From Rhizobium sp. (GTDB taxonomy: Bacteria > Pseudomonadota > Alphaproteobacteria > Rhizobiales > Rhizobiaceae), in the NCBI GenBank assembly GCA_029865885.1, contig JARXAK010000177.1, forward strand, positions 1 to 36,270: 36,270 nt of DNA, read 5' to 3'. Under the pieces are notes generated by a model. That model did not search any database and was not told the origin of the DNA. It saw only the letters and a list, made by a program, of their open reading frames with translations. This document shows positions 24,221 to 33,537 of this stretch, one piece after another (position 1 is the stretch's first letter; each line of letters starts with the position of its first letter). A program made the position numbers and the translations under genes.

Positions 24221-25732
24221 TTGACCGACGGCCCCATCCAGCTGCTGCACCTGTCATCAAGGACAGCAACCCTCACGATCGAGGCGGACGCGCATCTGTT
24301 CGCCCTCGACCGGGCGTTGCCCTGGGTGCTGCAGCTGGGTGACGGCACGACGGTCAAGACAGGCAGCGCGACCTCGGTCGTGCTGTCCCTCGACGGTCTC
24401 GAACCGGACAACGAGTACCGTTTCTCGACCGCGATCGGGGGGACAACCTTCCGAACAGCCGACGAGACGGCCCTGGTCGATATCCGCGACCATGGGGCGC
24501 GACCAGACAGTAAGGACAACACCACGGCGATCCAGTCCGCGATCGCTGCGGTGCCGGCGGGTGGAACACTCCGGCTGCCCGCCGGCTCCTGGACTTCAGG
24601 CCCGCTTTTCCTGAAGAGTAACATGACGCTGCTGATCGAGGACGGCGCGGTTCTGCAGGACATCGGCACCCGCGAGGGACGCCCGGTTCTATCCGCCCGC
24701 CATCCGGACGGACGCGTGCTCGGCACCTGGGAAGGCGTGGCAGAAGCCTGCTTCGCAAGCCTGCTCAACGCGATCGATTGCGATAATCTCACCATCTGCG
24801 GCAAAGGTGTCGTTGATGGCGGCGGCGACCGCGGCGACTGGTGGACCTGGCCGAAGGAAACCCGCGACGGAGCCCGGCGCCCGCGCACGATCTTCCTGTC
24901 CGGCTGCCGTCATCTGACCATGGCCGGCATCACCGTCCAGAATTCCCCCTCTTGGACCGTGCATCCCGTGCTTTGCGAGGACGTTCTCGCCGCAGGACTG
25001 ACGATCCGCAACCATCCTCACTCGCCCAATACCGACGGGCTGAACCCCGAATCCAGCCAGAACATTCGCCTTGTTGGCCTCGACATTTCGGTCGGCGACG
25101 ACTGCGTGGCGATCAAGGCCGGCAAGCGCGATCCGCGCGGCGGCCCGGATCGGCCGACCCGCAATGTCGAGATCCGCAACTGCCTGATGCAACGCGGCCA
25201 TGGCGCCGTGGTCATGGGCAGTGAGATGAGCCAGGGGATCAGCGACGTCACCATCAGTCGCTGCCATTTCATCGGCACGGACCGGGGCCTGCGCATCAAG
25301 ACCCGGCGTGGCCGTGGCGGTAGCGTCTCCAAGATCAGCGTCCATGACTGCCGCATGGAGGATGTCGCGACCCCGATCGCCGTCAACGCCTTCTATTTCT
25401 GCGATGCCGATGGCCGCTCCGACTACGTCCAATCCCGTATCGCCCTGCCTGTCTCCGTCACCACGCCGAAGATCGAAGGGATCGACATCCGCAACCTGCA
25501 GGTTTCAGGCGCCGCAACGGCGGCTGCCGTTTTCTACGGACTGCCGGAATCGACCATCGACGCAGTGTCGATCGACGGCATGAGCATCGCCTACAGCGCC
25601 GATGCGAAACCCGCCGTTCCAGAGATGGCCTGCCATCTGCCGGAACTGCGCCATGCCGGCATCATTGCCGAAAACACGAGGTTCAGTCGTCTGACGCGCC
25701 TCTCACCCGCCTCCATTCACCCGGACCCATGA
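24221..25732 (+). CDS. GH28 exopolygalacturonase-type glycosidase, probably cytoplasmic
   Basis: A 503-residue glycoside hydrolase of family 28. The four family motifs are all present: NTDG (270-273), GDDC (292-295), GHG (326-328) and RIK (358-360); the three catalytic Asp of the first two are intact. Residues 1-80 look like a fibronectin-III-like module (LDGLEPDNEYRF), as in PehX-type exo-poly-galacturonosidases, followed by the beta-helix from VDIRDHGARPDSKDNTTAIQ. The start is TTG at 24221, with AGGAGG at 24209-24214, six bases away. No signal peptide is visible, so it probably trims imported oligogalacturonides inside the cell. Its stop overlaps the GH105 start by ATGA. Confidence 0.92.
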   Translation: MTDGPIQLLHLSSRTATLTIEADAHLFALDRALPWVLQLGDGTTVKTGSATSVVLSLDGLEPDNEYRFSTAIGGTTFRTADETALVDIRDHGARPDSKDNTTAIQSAIAAVPAGGTLRLPAGSWTSGPLFLKSNMTLLIEDGAVLQDIGTREGRPVLSARHPDGRVLGTWEGVAEACFASLLNAIDCDNLTICGKGVVDGGGDRGDWWTWPKETRDGARRPRTIFLSGCRHLTMAGITVQNSPSWTVHPVLCEDVLAAGLTIRNHPHSPNTDGLNPESSQNIRLVGLDISVGDDCVAIKAGKRDPRGGPDRPTRNVEIRNCLMQRGHGAVVMGSEMSQGISDVTISRCHFIGTDRGLRIKTRRGRGGSVSKISVHDCRMEDVATPIAVNAFYFCDADGRSDYVQSRIALPVSVTTPKIEGIDIRNLQVSGAATAAAVFYGLPESTIDAVSIDGMSIAYSADAKPAVPEMACHLPELRHAGIIAENTRFSRLTRLSPASIHPDP

Positions 25733-26871
25733 GATCGATGCTGACCTCCTATTTCGACGACTACGCTCGCGACTACGAACCCTACAAGGCCGGTGCCTGG
25801 TGTTATGAGGACGGCTGCCTCTATCGAGGCCTGATCACGCTGCATGAGGCGACGGGGGACCGGCGCTGGCTCGACCACCTGACCCGTCTGGTCGATGCAC
25901 AGGTAGATCCCGACGGCGGTCTCGCCGACTACCGGATCACCGAATTCAACATCGACAACATTCAGCCCGGACATGCGCTGCTTTATCTCCACCGTCTGAC
26001 CGGCCAGGCCCGCTATCTGGATGCAGCACGACAGCTCGGTCGCCAGTTGACCCACCATCCCCGCATCGGCGCTGGTCCCTATTGGCACAAGCTGCGCTAT
26101 CCCCATCAGGTCTGGCTCGATGGCCTCTACATGGCCATGCCGTTCAAGATCGCACTCGGATTGACGCTCGATGATCCGGCTCTGGTAGAGGAAGCCATCA
26201 GGCAGTTGACGACGGCTCTCGACCTAACCTTTGACGAAGCATCCGGCCTCTATCGCCATGGTTACGACGAGTCGCGCCTGCAGGACTGGGCCGATCCGGA
26301 TACAGGTCTCTCGCCGGCCCATTGGGCACGATCGATCGGCTGGCTGGCCATGGCCTTCGTCGACGTGATCGAGCATCTGCCGGAGGGTGAAAGCCGCCGC
26401 GATCTGTCGAAACGCCTGACCTCTCTGAACGACCGGCTTGCTGCCCTTGTCACGAGCGACCATCGCTGGCTGCAGGTCATCGATGCGCCGGATGTGAAGG
26501 GCAATTACCCCGAAAGCTCGGCCACCGCGATGTTCGCCTACGCGCTGCAGAAATCGGAGCGGTTGGGGATAGACCGGCACGGCGATCTCGGGCGGTCGGC
26601 GCTGCAGGCTCTGACCGATCTCGAGGTCCGGCCTGTCGAGGGAGGACGACGACAGTTGCAGAATGTCTGTTGCGTTGCGGGCCTTGGCCCCTTCCAGGGC
26701 ATCTATCGCGATGGCAGCATTGCCTATTACCTCACCGAAGCCATCCGCCCGGACGACATCAAGGGCGTTGCTCCGCTGATGATGGCTGAGGCCGAGCGCC
26801 TGCTCGCGGATCGCAAAGCCCCGCCTCACGCGTCAAATGCTGAGAAACTCCAGACCGTGACCGCAGACTGA
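25729..26871 (+). CDS. GH105 unsaturated galacturonyl hydrolase
   Basis: A 380-residue alpha6/alpha6-barrel hydrolase of family 105 (YteR/YesR type). It removes the 4,5-unsaturated uronic acid from the non-reducing end of lyase-made pectin or rhamnogalacturonan fragments. The product opens to 5-keto-4-deoxyuronate, the KduI substrate. The catalytic Asp is D131 in HQVWLDGLYMA. Other family landmarks are WARSIGWLAMAF and GNYPESSATAMFAYAL. There is no signal peptide, so it acts in the cytoplasm. It starts within the GH28 stop (ATGA), with a second possible ATG three codons on. It is the last gene of the operon before a hairpin. Confidence 0.93.
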   Translation: MRSMLTSYFDDYARDYEPYKAGAWCYEDGCLYRGLITLHEATGDRRWLDHLTRLVDAQVDPDGGLADYRITEFNIDNIQPGHALLYLHRLTGQARYLDAARQLGRQLTHHPRIGAGPYWHKLRYPHQVWLDGLYMAMPFKIALGLTLDDPALVEEAIRQLTTALDLTFDEASGLYRHGYDESRLQDWADPDTGLSPAHWARSIGWLAMAFVDVIEHLPEGESRRDLSKRLTSLNDRLAALVTSDHRWLQVIDAPDVKGNYPESSATAMFAYALQKSERLGIDRHGDLGRSALQALTDLEVRPVEGGRRQLQNVCCVAGLGPFQGIYRDGSIAYYLTEAIRPDDIKGVAPLMMAEAERLLADRKAPPHASNAEKLQTVTAD

Positions 26872-26883
26872 TCGAGGCTCCAA

Positions 26884-26904
26884 CTGCCGGCCTTGAGCCG
26901 GCAG
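26884..26904. terminator. Hairpin between convergent GH105 and dabA genes
   Basis: A perfect 8-bp stem, CTGCCGGC (26884-26891) and GCCGGCAG (26897-26904), with loop CTTGA lies in the 66-bp gap between two convergent genes. No T tract follows on either strand, so it is a likely but non-canonical terminator. Confidence 0.55.
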
Positions 26905-26937
26905 CCATATCATCGTCCCCTCATCGTCCCGTAAGCG

Positions 26938-29352
26938 TCAGCTCGCGGCCTTCTGCTCAACGTCAGATGCCGCACCCTGGCGAACATCCGTCCAGCCGAG
27001 ATTTCCGGCATAGCGCCAGGCCATCTGGCCCTTCTCGTCGAGTGCAAAGAGGCTGAGCCAGCCATTGTCGAACAGCGCCCGCACCTGCGCATGCCGCTTC
27101 AGGATGTCTGATATCGCCTCCTTCGGCGCTTCGACGGCAACGGTTAACCGCAGCGGCTCGTGAACGAAATTCTCCCCGTCATGCACCGACTGCCAGGGAA
27201 GACCGGCACGCAGATTGCCGCCATTGCCCTCAACGACGCCGATGCCACCGACGACATTGTGCAACAGCTTGTTGCCGGCCCCGAAGAGCGAGGGTGCGAC
27301 GCAGGAGCCGAAATATTGCAGGCTGATCCAGCTTGCGACGACGACGGGAGCCGTCAGGATCAGTTCGAGGACCTTGAACCCCTCATCCTTCTTCCAGACA
27401 TAGTCGTGCAGGAAGGCCTGCCCCTCCAGTGACCGGCCCGCAGTCCGCGTGCGCGGTGCCGCGATAAAGGCGCGGCAGCCGGCAAGCCCAAGTTCGGGCC
27501 GCACTTCCGACCAGTCCCGGCTGCGCTCGATGACGCTCTCTGCCGTCGCCCGAGGCAGACGCCGCGCCCGCTCGGCGCGTGTCAGGCGGCCGGCCTGGGC
27601 AAGCCACTGCCGGATGCGAACGATGTCTTCCGCTGCGAGGTCCTTCTCCAGGTCGTCTTCGAACAGCGTCACGGTATCCGTCGTCGTATCGTGCAGGCCG
27701 CCGAGGAAGACGGTATCGGCCGGGACATTGATCCCGTTGGCGACAAGCTTTTCCCGCACGGCGCGATCGTTCAAGAGATCGGCCAGCAGGCGCGCATTGA
27801 CGTCACCCGCATAGCCGCCGCAGGCGCCGCAGTGAAGTGCGCTGGCATAGGGGTTGTTGACCACGTTCGCGCCGTGGCCGGAGACCAGCACGAAACGACC
27901 GAACCCTTCGGTCAGCGACATGGCTTTGAGCACCGTTTCCGCCACCACCGCCCGCGTGTCGAGATCGAGACCCGGCGCAAAGCGCGGCTTGGCTGCATCC
28001 GGCCCCTTGCCCTTGCCGAAGCCGAGACCGTCGCGCATCAGCTTGCCGGCATAGACAGGGCCCATGGCTTCCACGAAGGCGAAGGAAGAGACGGCCGCCA
28101 GCTTGAAACGGCCCCAGGCGCGGGTGGCCCGGGCACTGAACCGCGCCTGCTGATCGGCATCCTCATCCTGATCCACAGCGCTGCAGCTGAAGACCGAGGG
28201 CTTGAGGAGAACCGGCAGACGATGCTCGGATACGTCGGAGGCAAAGCCCTTGTGGCTCGCACCCAGACCGAAGAAGCCGGCAAAGCCGAGCGTGCGAACG
28301 GCAGGATCAACGCTTTCGAGCGCGCGCCGGAAGACTTCCGAGCGCACGTCGATGCAGAAGGCCGCCTGCAGGACGGGCCGCAACTCGGCAACCTTGATCG
28401 GCGAGGGTGCCGCGAGCATGGCCGTGAGCTTCCGCTGCGCCGCACGCTCAGCCGCCATCTGGAGCAGCCCATCGACGGTGGTGTCGAAATCCGGGCTGAC
28501 CGGCTCGGCATGGGCGCGCCGTACCTGCTGCCACTCGCTTTCGATATCGGTCTTGTGACGCGCATAGAGCGCCTCTTCGAACACCAGCCGGATCGCCAGC
28601 AGCTCGAGCGCCGTGGTATCCGTGCGTCCCTCGACCTCGGCCTTGAACTGGATGTGGCGCGCATACTGCGCCCAGCCGCCGACGGTCAGCAGCAGCTGGT
28701 GGAAATAGGTGCCGGGCTCAGCACCGAGGCCAAGCGCGACGGCAGCCCGTTCGATCGCCGCATGCGGCGTCTCCGGCGTTTCGTCGACATGAATGCTGAA
28801 GCCCTTCAGCCCCAAGATTTCCGGCGTCAAATCATGGGTCGCAAAGGCACGCCAGGCGGCGTAGAGCCCGTTCCGCCGGGAAGCCGCCCAAAGGGCCTGC
28901 CCCTGATCGAAGAAACCGGCTGCAAAGGTGCCGATGCGTTCGGAGACCAGCCCCGGCCAGTCCTTGCCCGTGGTCCGTGCGGCAAGCTCTGCAATGGTCG
29001 GGAGTGCGGCAACCGGCTGCGGCTCTTCTGCGACCGCCGCCTTCAGCGCCGGCAGATCGATCCGGTTGAAAAGCGCGCTCGACTGAAGCGCTGCAACCAG
29101 ATCCTCATCCGTGATCTCGCCCTTGGCGATTTGGTCGGCAAAATGCTTGCGCGGCAAAGCCAGCCTGACGCCGCCGATCCGGGCGAGCCGGGCCGCCGTC
29201 TGGTCGAGCGTCTCGGTCACCTGGCCGAGGAAGGGGTTGACGGCAACGGTCGCCGTCAGCGGCCAGGCCGGCGGGATCGCCCGCACCGCCTGATCTGCCG
29301 CCCGGGCAAGCGCTTCACCATGCAGGGTGTCCACTGTGGTCATCTCGGTCAT
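26938..29352 (-). CDS. dabA: Inorganic carbon transporter subunit DabA (DUF2309)
   Basis: An 804-residue DUF2309 protein. DabA has a beta-carbonic-anhydrase-like zinc site and, with DabB, drives vectorial hydration of CO2 to bicarbonate for inorganic carbon accumulation. The predicted zinc and catalytic residues are C333 and D335 in FCIDVRSE, then H493 in [12 protein letters not shown] and C508 in LHCGACGG. The 15-residue H-to-C spacing agrees with what I recall for the Halothiobacillus protein. The N-terminal [16 protein letters not shown] is also family-typical. The ATG at 29352 has AAGGAG upstream; the longer frame into dabB is not real. The gene starts four bases after dabB. No Rubisco or carboxysome gene is in view, so it may supply bicarbonate to other carboxylases. 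Confidence 0.94.
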   Translation of the reverse strand: MTEMTTVDTLHGEALARAADQAVRAIPPAWPLTATVAVNPFLGQVTETLDQTAARLARIGGVRLALPRKHFADQIAKGEITDEDLVAALQSSALFNRIDLPALKAAVAEEPQPVAALPTIAELAARTTGKDWPGLVSERIGTFAAGFFDQGQALWAASRRNGLYAAWRAFATHDLTPEILGLKGFSIHVDETPETPHAAIERAAVALGLGAEPGTYFHQLLLTVGGWAQYARHIQFKAEVEGRTDTTALELLAIRLVFEEALYARHKTDIESEWQQVRRAHAEPVSPDFDTTVDGLLQMAAERAAQRKLTAMLAAPSPIKVAELRPVLQAAFCIDVRSEVFRRALESVDPAVRTLGFAGFFGLGASHKGFASDVSEHRLPVLLKPSVFSCSAVDQDEDADQQARFSARATRAWGRFKLAAVSSFAFVEAMGPVYAGKLMRDGLGFGKGKGPDAAKPRFAPGLDLDTRAVVAETVLKAMSLTEGFGRFVLVSGHGANVVNNPYASALHCGACGGYAGDVNARLLADLLNDRAVREKLVANGINVPADTVFLGGLHDTTTDTVTLFEDDLEKDLAAEDIVRIRQWLAQAGRLTRAERARRLPRATAESVIERSRDWSEVRPELGLAGCRAFIAAPRTRTAGRSLEGQAFLHDYVWKKDEGFKVLELILTAPVVVASWISLQYFGSCVAPSLFGAGNKLLHNVVGGIGVVEGNGGNLRAGLPWQSVHDGENFVHEPLRLTVAVEAPKEAISDILKRHAQVRALFDNGWLSLFALDEKGQMAWRYAGNLGWTDVRQGAASDVEQKAAS

Positions 29353-29356
29353 CGGT

Positions 29357-30940
29357 TCACTCCTTGATGGAAGCAGGCGTTGCAGAGGTGGAGCGCGGAA
29401 GCGGCCAGCCACCGAGCAGGCGATCGAAGAGGGCATTGACGTAGAGGCCGTTGGCGAGATGGACGCGCAGGCCCGCCGCTGCCGGATGATAGGCCCAGAG
29501 CGGGAAGAGCGACTGGGCAACCGCGACCACGCCGAAGGTGACAACGGCGAGCAGCATCAGCGTCCATTCGAGCGGCCCCGGCTGCGGGGTCGCCGGCAGC
29601 GTGCCAAGCATCAGCTTGTCGGAGATGCGCTGCAGGGCGAAGTAGGCTGTGGCTGCCGAGATCGAGTAGAGCGAGGTCCGCCAGGTCAGCGCCCGGGGAG
29701 CCGCATCCGCCAAACCTTGCGCGATCAGATAGGCGACGCCGAAGATCAGGATCGCGCCAAGCGCGAGCGCCTGCGGCGGCTTGTCGGCAAAGCCGAAGAG
29801 CACACCGATGACGGCGTAGATGGTCAGCGCCAGCAGGAAGGCGCGCCCGACCGCCTTGGCATTCGGGATCGCGACCGGACCGGGGCGCCGGATCGAGGCA
29901 ACCGTCTCGATCGCCGAGCCGGAGGCGAGGAAGGCATGCGCCTTGTAAAGCGAATGGGCGACGATGTGGAGAAGCGCGATCGGGAAGAGCGCCAGACCGC
30001 ATTGCAGGATCATGAAGCCCATCTGCGCAACCGTCGACCAGGCGAGCGAGGTCTTCACCGCCGACTGGGTGAGCATCACGAGACTGCCGAACAGCGCCGT
30101 GAAGCCGCCGACCATGACCAGCACCGCGAGCACCACCGGCGCCTGCAGCATGACATCGGCAAAGCGGATCAGGAGGAAGCCGCCGGCATTGACCACACCG
30201 GCATGCAGCAGGGCCGATACCGGGGTCGGCGTTTCCATGACTTCGGTGAGCCAGCCATGGGTCGGGAACTGCGCGGACTTCAGAAGCGCTGCGATTGCAA
30301 GCAGGGCTGCGGCAGCGATCGTCAGCGGCAGGACCTCACCCTCGCGCGTTGCGGCAAGGATGGTGGCGATATCGCCGGTGCCGAAGGAGATGGCGAGCAG
30401 GATGACAGCGCCGATCAGGGCGGCATCGCCTGTGCGCGAGACGATGAACTTCTTGCGCGCCGCCCGCTGGGCCGCGATCCGATCAGGATAAAAGAGCAGA
30501 AGTTGATGCAGCAGCAGGCTGGTCGCGACCCAGCCGATGACGAGCTGCAGCAGCGTGCCCGACTGGACGAGCAGAAGGACGGCAGCCAGTGTCGCCGTCA
30601 TCCAGCCGGTGAACGGGCCCTGCCGCTCTTCGCCGTCGAGGAAGGTGCCGGCATAACGCAGCACCACCCAGCCGATGAAGGACACCAGCAGCAGCATGAC
30701 AAGGCTGACAAGGTCGAGCCGCGAGGCGAGCGCGAAGTAGCTGTAGCCGATCGCAGGGCTGGTTCCCGGCCCCTGGAGCACCAGAACGACAGCGGAAAGG
30801 ATGGCGACGAGGATCGAACCGAGAGCCGCGAGTTCGGCAACGCGGATCGCCTGACGCGGGCGAAGGCCGGGCGCCTGGAAGGCATAGAGCGAGGCACCGG
30901 CAAGCAAGATCGGTGCGAGAAGCGGCAACATATGGATCAC
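29357..30940 (-). CDS. dabB: Inorganic carbon transporter subunit DabB (NuoL/MrpA-like)
   Basis: A 527-residue polytopic membrane protein of the proton-conducting transporter family (NuoL/MrpA/antiporter type), with about 13 or more hydrophobic segments. Family landmarks include [39 protein letters not shown] and the [13 protein letters not shown]-like [15 protein letters not shown], with the Lys and His residues of the ion pathway. Adjacent to dabA it is the cation-flux partner that energises CO2 hydration rather than a complex I subunit; no other nuo or mrp gene is present. The start is GTG at 30940, with GGAG seven bases upstream; an ATG three codons later is the alternative. It is the first gene of the dabBA pair, divergent from a LysR regulator. 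Confidence 0.93.
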   Translation of the reverse strand: MIHMLPLLAPILLAGASLYAFQAPGLRPRQAIRVAELAALGSILVAILSAVVLVLQGPGTSPAIGYSYFALASRLDLVSLVMLLLVSFIGWVVLRYAGTFLDGEERQGPFTGWMTATLAAVLLLVQSGTLLQLVIGWVATSLLLHQLLLFYPDRIAAQRAARKKFIVSRTGDAALIGAVILLAISFGTGDIATILAATREGEVLPLTIAAAALLAIAALLKSAQFPTHGWLTEVMETPTPVSALLHAGVVNAGGFLLIRFADVMLQAPVVLAVLVMVGGFTALFGSLVMLTQSAVKTSLAWSTVAQMGFMILQCGLALFPIALLHIVAHSLYKAHAFLASGSAIETVASIRRPGPVAIPNAKAVGRAFLLALTIYAVIGVLFGFADKPPQALALGAILIFGVAYLIAQGLADAAPRALTWRTSLYSISAATAYFALQRISDKLMLGTLPATPQPGPLEWTLMLLAVVTFGVVAVAQSLFPLWAYHPAAAGLRVHLANGLYVNALFDRLLGGWPLPRSTSATPASIKE

Positions 30941-31047
30941 TTGATGTCTCCGGTCTGGGCCACTGCTTGGGAGGAGTCAGCGGCGATCTCACAGACCTGT
31001 TATCAGCGGCGTGATCACAATAAAAATTCATTGTTTCTCTAAATTCG

Positions 31048-31062
31048 TTCTATAAAATAGAA
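31048..31062 (+). promoter_or_regulatory. LysR-type box (TTCTAT-AAA-ATAGAA)
   Basis: A perfect inverted repeat with 6-bp arms and a 3-base centre, containing the T-N11-A pattern of LysR-regulator boxes. It ends two bases before the LysR ATG at 31065 and overlaps its ribosome binding region, so binding could repress the regulator itself. It sits in the AT-rich 124-bp gap between divergent dabB and the LysR gene. How it would act on dabB, about 110 bp away, is unclear. Confidence 0.5.
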
Positions 31063-31064
31063 GA

Positions 31065-31961
31065 ATGTCCGAGCTGAACTATCATCACCTCCGCTATTTC
31101 CGCGCCGTCGCCCATGACGGCAACCTGACCCGCACGGCCGAGCGGCTGAACCTGTCGCAATCGGCGCTCTCCATTCAGATCAAGCAGCTGGAGGAGCGCC
31201 TTGGCCACGCCCTTTTCGAGCGGCGAGGTCGGCAGCTTTACCTCACGGAAGCGGGGCGCATCGCGCTCGACCATGCCGACACGATCTTTTCGGCTGGCGA
31301 GGAACTGGTCGAGACGCTGAAGGAAACCGGAAGAACCCGCCGCGCCATCCGGATCGGTGCGCTCGCCACGCTCTCGCGCAACTTCCAGATGGAGTTCCTG
31401 CGTCCGATCCTCGGGCGCTCCGACGTCGACATGATCCTGCGCTCGGGCAGTACCAGTGAGCTGCTGGGCGCGCTCGAGGCATTGAACCTCGACATCGTCC
31501 TCCTGAACCAGGCGCCGATGGCCGATTCCGTCACGCCCTTCATCGCCCAGCACGTCTATCAGCAGCGCGTCAGCCTGATCGGCAAGCCATCCTATGGCAA
31601 ACCGGGCGCGACGCTCGCCGACCTGCTCACCGAACATCCCGTCATCCTGCCGACGCTGGAAAGCGGCGTGCGCTCGCAATTCGAAGCCCTCGTTGCGCGC
31701 CTTGGCATCACGCCGCAGATCGCCGCCGAAGTGGACGACATGGCGATGATGCGTCTTCTGGCGCGCGAAGGTGCCGGCCTTGCCGTTCTGCCGCCGATCG
31801 TCGTCAAGGGCGAGCTTGAGGCCGGCACACTGGTCGAGTTCGACGCCCTGCCCGGCATGATTGAATCCTTCTTTGCCGTTACCGTAAAGCGCCGCTTTCC
31901 CAACCCGCTCATCCGGCCCTTGCTGGAAGCGAGCGAAGACGGCAAATCCGCTGGCGCCTGA
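31065..31961 (+). CDS. LysR-family transcriptional regulator of the dab locus
   Basis: A 298-residue LysR-type regulator. The N-terminal winged HTH spans residues 1-62 (LRYFRAVAHDGNLTRTAERLNLSQSALSIQIKQLEERLGHALFERRGR), then the linker helix and a periplasmic-binding-like effector domain from RAIRIGALATLS to the C-terminus. The N-terminus (ELNYHHLRYF) recalls NhaR-like members. It is divergent from dabB across 124 bp, a position commonly taken by LysR regulators of inorganic-carbon genes, so control of dabBA is likely. The effector is unknown. A palindromic box lies directly upstream of its start. Confidence 0.93.
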   Translation: MSELNYHHLRYFRAVAHDGNLTRTAERLNLSQSALSIQIKQLEERLGHALFERRGRQLYLTEAGRIALDHADTIFSAGEELVETLKETGRTRRAIRIGALATLSRNFQMEFLRPILGRSDVDMILRSGSTSELLGALEALNLDIVLLNQAPMADSVTPFIAQHVYQQRVSLIGKPSYGKPGATLADLLTEHPVILPTLESGVRSQFEALVARLGITPQIAAEVDDMAMMRLLAREGAGLAVLPPIVVKGELEAGTLVEFDALPGMIESFFAVTVKRRFPNPLIRPLLEASEDGKSAGA

Positions 31962-31982
31962 TCAACGTAAAGCTCAAGCGCA

Positions 31983-31994
31983 TCAAACGTTTGA
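31983..31994 (+). promoter_or_regulatory. Perfect 12-bp palindrome TCAAACGTTTGA before the flavoprotein gene
   Basis: This palindrome lies in the 45-bp gap before the GTG at 32007 and runs into the ribosome binding site. Its core AAACGTTT fits the LacI-family AANCGNTT pattern. It could be an operator or part of a sigma-factor -10 region. No regulator is assigned. Confidence 0.35.
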
Positions 31995-32006
31995 GAAGGG
32001 GACCGC

Positions 32007-32996
32007 GTGAAGACGTCCATAGCCATCATCGGGCCCGGAATTGCCGGCATCACACTCGCGCGGGCGCTTGTGTCATCGGCCGATGTCACCATCTTCGAAA
32101 AGAGCCGAGGTCTCGGCGGCCGTATGGCAAACCGCCGGCGCGCGGGTTTTACCTTCGACCATGGCGCCCAGTATTTCACGGCCCGCTCCGAGGTTTTCCG
32201 GTCGGTTGTGGAGCGGGCGGTGGAGGCGGGCAACGCTGGCATCTGGCCAAACGCGGTGCACACGCTGACCGCAGACGGACTGGTGACCGACAGCCGCCCA
32301 CCGGAGCCGCGCTATATCGGGCTCCCCGGCATGAGCGGCCTGGCAAACGGATTGGCGGAGGGCCTTCAAATCCGCAAGGAGGCGACGGTTGCCGCACTGA
32401 AGCGCGCCGAAAATGGTTGGTCACTGACCGATGGTGAAGGCCAGGACCTCGGCCGTTTCGATCTCGTGATTTCCACCGCCCCGGCACCACAGACCATCCG
32501 GCTGATGCCGGAGGCATTTTCCGGTCGAGAAGCTTTGGCCAGTGTCCGCATCAGCGGCTGCTTTACCCTGATGATCGGTCTCGATGCCCCGCCGGATCTC
32601 GGCTTCCAGGCTGCCCGCATCAACGATGAGATCCTGAGCTGGATCGCCGTCGAGGCGAGCAAGCCGAGTCATGCGGACAAGGCTGCGCTCACGATCCACA
32701 GCCGCAATGATTGGGCCGAAGCCAATCTGGAGCGCGACCGGGACGAGGTGAAAGCCGAGATGCTGGCGTCTCTAAAGCGCCTCCTCGGCCGGGACTTTTC
32801 GAACGCCGCCTGGCTCGATCTGCACCGCTGGCGCTACGCCAATGTCGACAAGCCGGCTGGCCACCCCTTCCTCTTCGATGAGGCATTCGGGCTTGGCGCT
32901 TGCGGCGACTGGTGCCTCGGCAACCGCGTTGAAGCGGCTGTCGAAAGTGCCACGGCCCTGTCGAAGATGCTGACCATACGCCTGCAAGGAGCCTGA
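32007..32996 (+). CDS. Renalase-like FAD-dependent oxidoreductase
   Basis: A 329-residue flavoprotein of the renalase/COG3380 group. The dinucleotide motif IIGPGIAGITLARAL is at residues 6-20, followed by the group signature FEKSRGLGGRMANRR and FDHGAQYFTAR. The C-terminal FAD contact is GACGDWCLGNRVEAAVESA. Bacterial renalases oxidise inhibitory dihydro-isomers of NAD(P)H back to NAD(P)+, a metabolite-repair role; other amine-oxidase-like functions are possible. The start is GTG at 32007 with AAGGGGA upstream. It follows the LysR gene by 45 bp and precedes DUF3429 by two bases and an ECF sigma/anti-sigma pair, which suggests a redox-stress operon. Confidence 0.88.
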   Translation: MKTSIAIIGPGIAGITLARALVSSADVTIFEKSRGLGGRMANRRRAGFTFDHGAQYFTARSEVFRSVVERAVEAGNAGIWPNAVHTLTADGLVTDSRPPEPRYIGLPGMSGLANGLAEGLQIRKEATVAALKRAENGWSLTDGEGQDLGRFDLVISTAPAPQTIRLMPEAFSGREALASVRISGCFTLMIGLDAPPDLGFQAARINDEILSWIAVEASKPSHADKAALTIHSRNDWAEANLERDRDEVKAEMLASLKRLLGRDFSNAAWLDLHRWRYANVDKPAGHPFLFDEAFGLGACGDWCLGNRVEAAVESATALSKMLTIRLQGA

Positions 32997-32998
32997 CA

Positions 32999-33430
32999 AT
33001 GTACCGTGATCCCGCGCTCACCAAACTCCTGACCTATGCCGGCGCCCTGCCCTTCTGGGCGTTGGCTCTGGCGCAGGTGCTCGGCTACCAGCCGGCCCTC
33101 GCAGCAGAGGCCTTCATCGCCTATGGCACAGGGATCGCCTGCTTCATGGCGGGCACGCTGTGGAGCCAGGCGCAGATCCGCAGCCAGGATCCAAGGCTCC
33201 TGCTCGTTTTAAGCAATGTCGCGGCCCTCGCAGCGATTGGCGCGCTGCTGCTTCACTCTTCTTTCCCAGGCATTGCGATTGCTCTGCATGTTCCGGTCTT
33301 CCTCGCCCTGCTCGCCGGCGATCTCGTCATCCACCAGAAAGGCAATCAACCCGCCTGGTATTTGGCACTTCGACGCAATGTGACGCTTCTGGTGGTCGCC
33401 GCCTATGTCGTGGTCATGATCCTGACATGA
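32999..33430 (+). CDS. DUF3429 family membrane protein
   Basis: A 143-residue inner-membrane protein with about five hydrophobic helices: LLTYAGALPFWALALAQVL, AFIAYGTGIACFMAGTLW, LLLVLSNVAALAAIGALLL, GIAIALHVPVFLALLAGDLV and a C-terminal LLVVAAYVVVMI. The pattern YG..I.sFmaGtlW and the final aliphatic tail fit DUF3429, a family of unknown function. It starts two bases after the flavoprotein gene, with AAGGAG in that gene's last codons, so the two are co-translated. Its linkage to the flavoprotein and the ECF sigma factor hints at a membrane-stress or redox role, which is inference. Confidence 0.85.
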   Translation: MYRDPALTKLLTYAGALPFWALALAQVLGYQPALAAEAFIAYGTGIACFMAGTLWSQAQIRSQDPRLLLVLSNVAALAAIGALLLHSSFPGIAIALHVPVFLALLAGDLVIHQKGNQPAWYLALRRNVTLLVVAAYVVVMILT

Positions 33431-33449
33431 GATTTTTTTGTTTCATGCT

Positions 33450-33475
33450 GTAAGATCCCTCGGAAGGCCGCGACC
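33450..33475 (+). promoter_or_regulatory. Possible ECF-type promoter before the sigma factor gene
   Basis: GTAAGA at 33450-33455 is followed by CGAC at 33471. The flavoprotein gene has GTAAAG at 31967 and CGTT at 31988. Both give GTAA to CG start-to-start spacing of exactly 21 bases, the size expected for ECF sigma promoters. The elements are short, so this is a suggestion only. Confidence 0.3.
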
Positions 33476-33537
33476 AAAAGGGACGTGCTGTGTCGCGCGG
33501 GATCTTGGCAGGCGCGGACATTGTCCGGGGGATGATG

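Noticed and set aside
21792-24269. Very long (825 codons) minus-strand open frame across the ABC ATPase and binding-protein genes
   Set aside because: It spans two well-supported plus-strand genes in antisense, with no family similarity and no ribosome site of note. It is a GC-rich shadow.
29308-29315. Second AAGCGCTT identical to the LacI-like core at 28-35
   Set aside because: It lies inside dabA coding sequence away from any promoter. An 8-mer of this composition is expected by chance in a window this size.
29327-31042. Plus-strand open frame of 571 codons opposite dabB
   Set aside because: DabB has recognisable NuoL-like motifs and hydrophobic helices. The antisense frame is highly charged and repetitive without family features.
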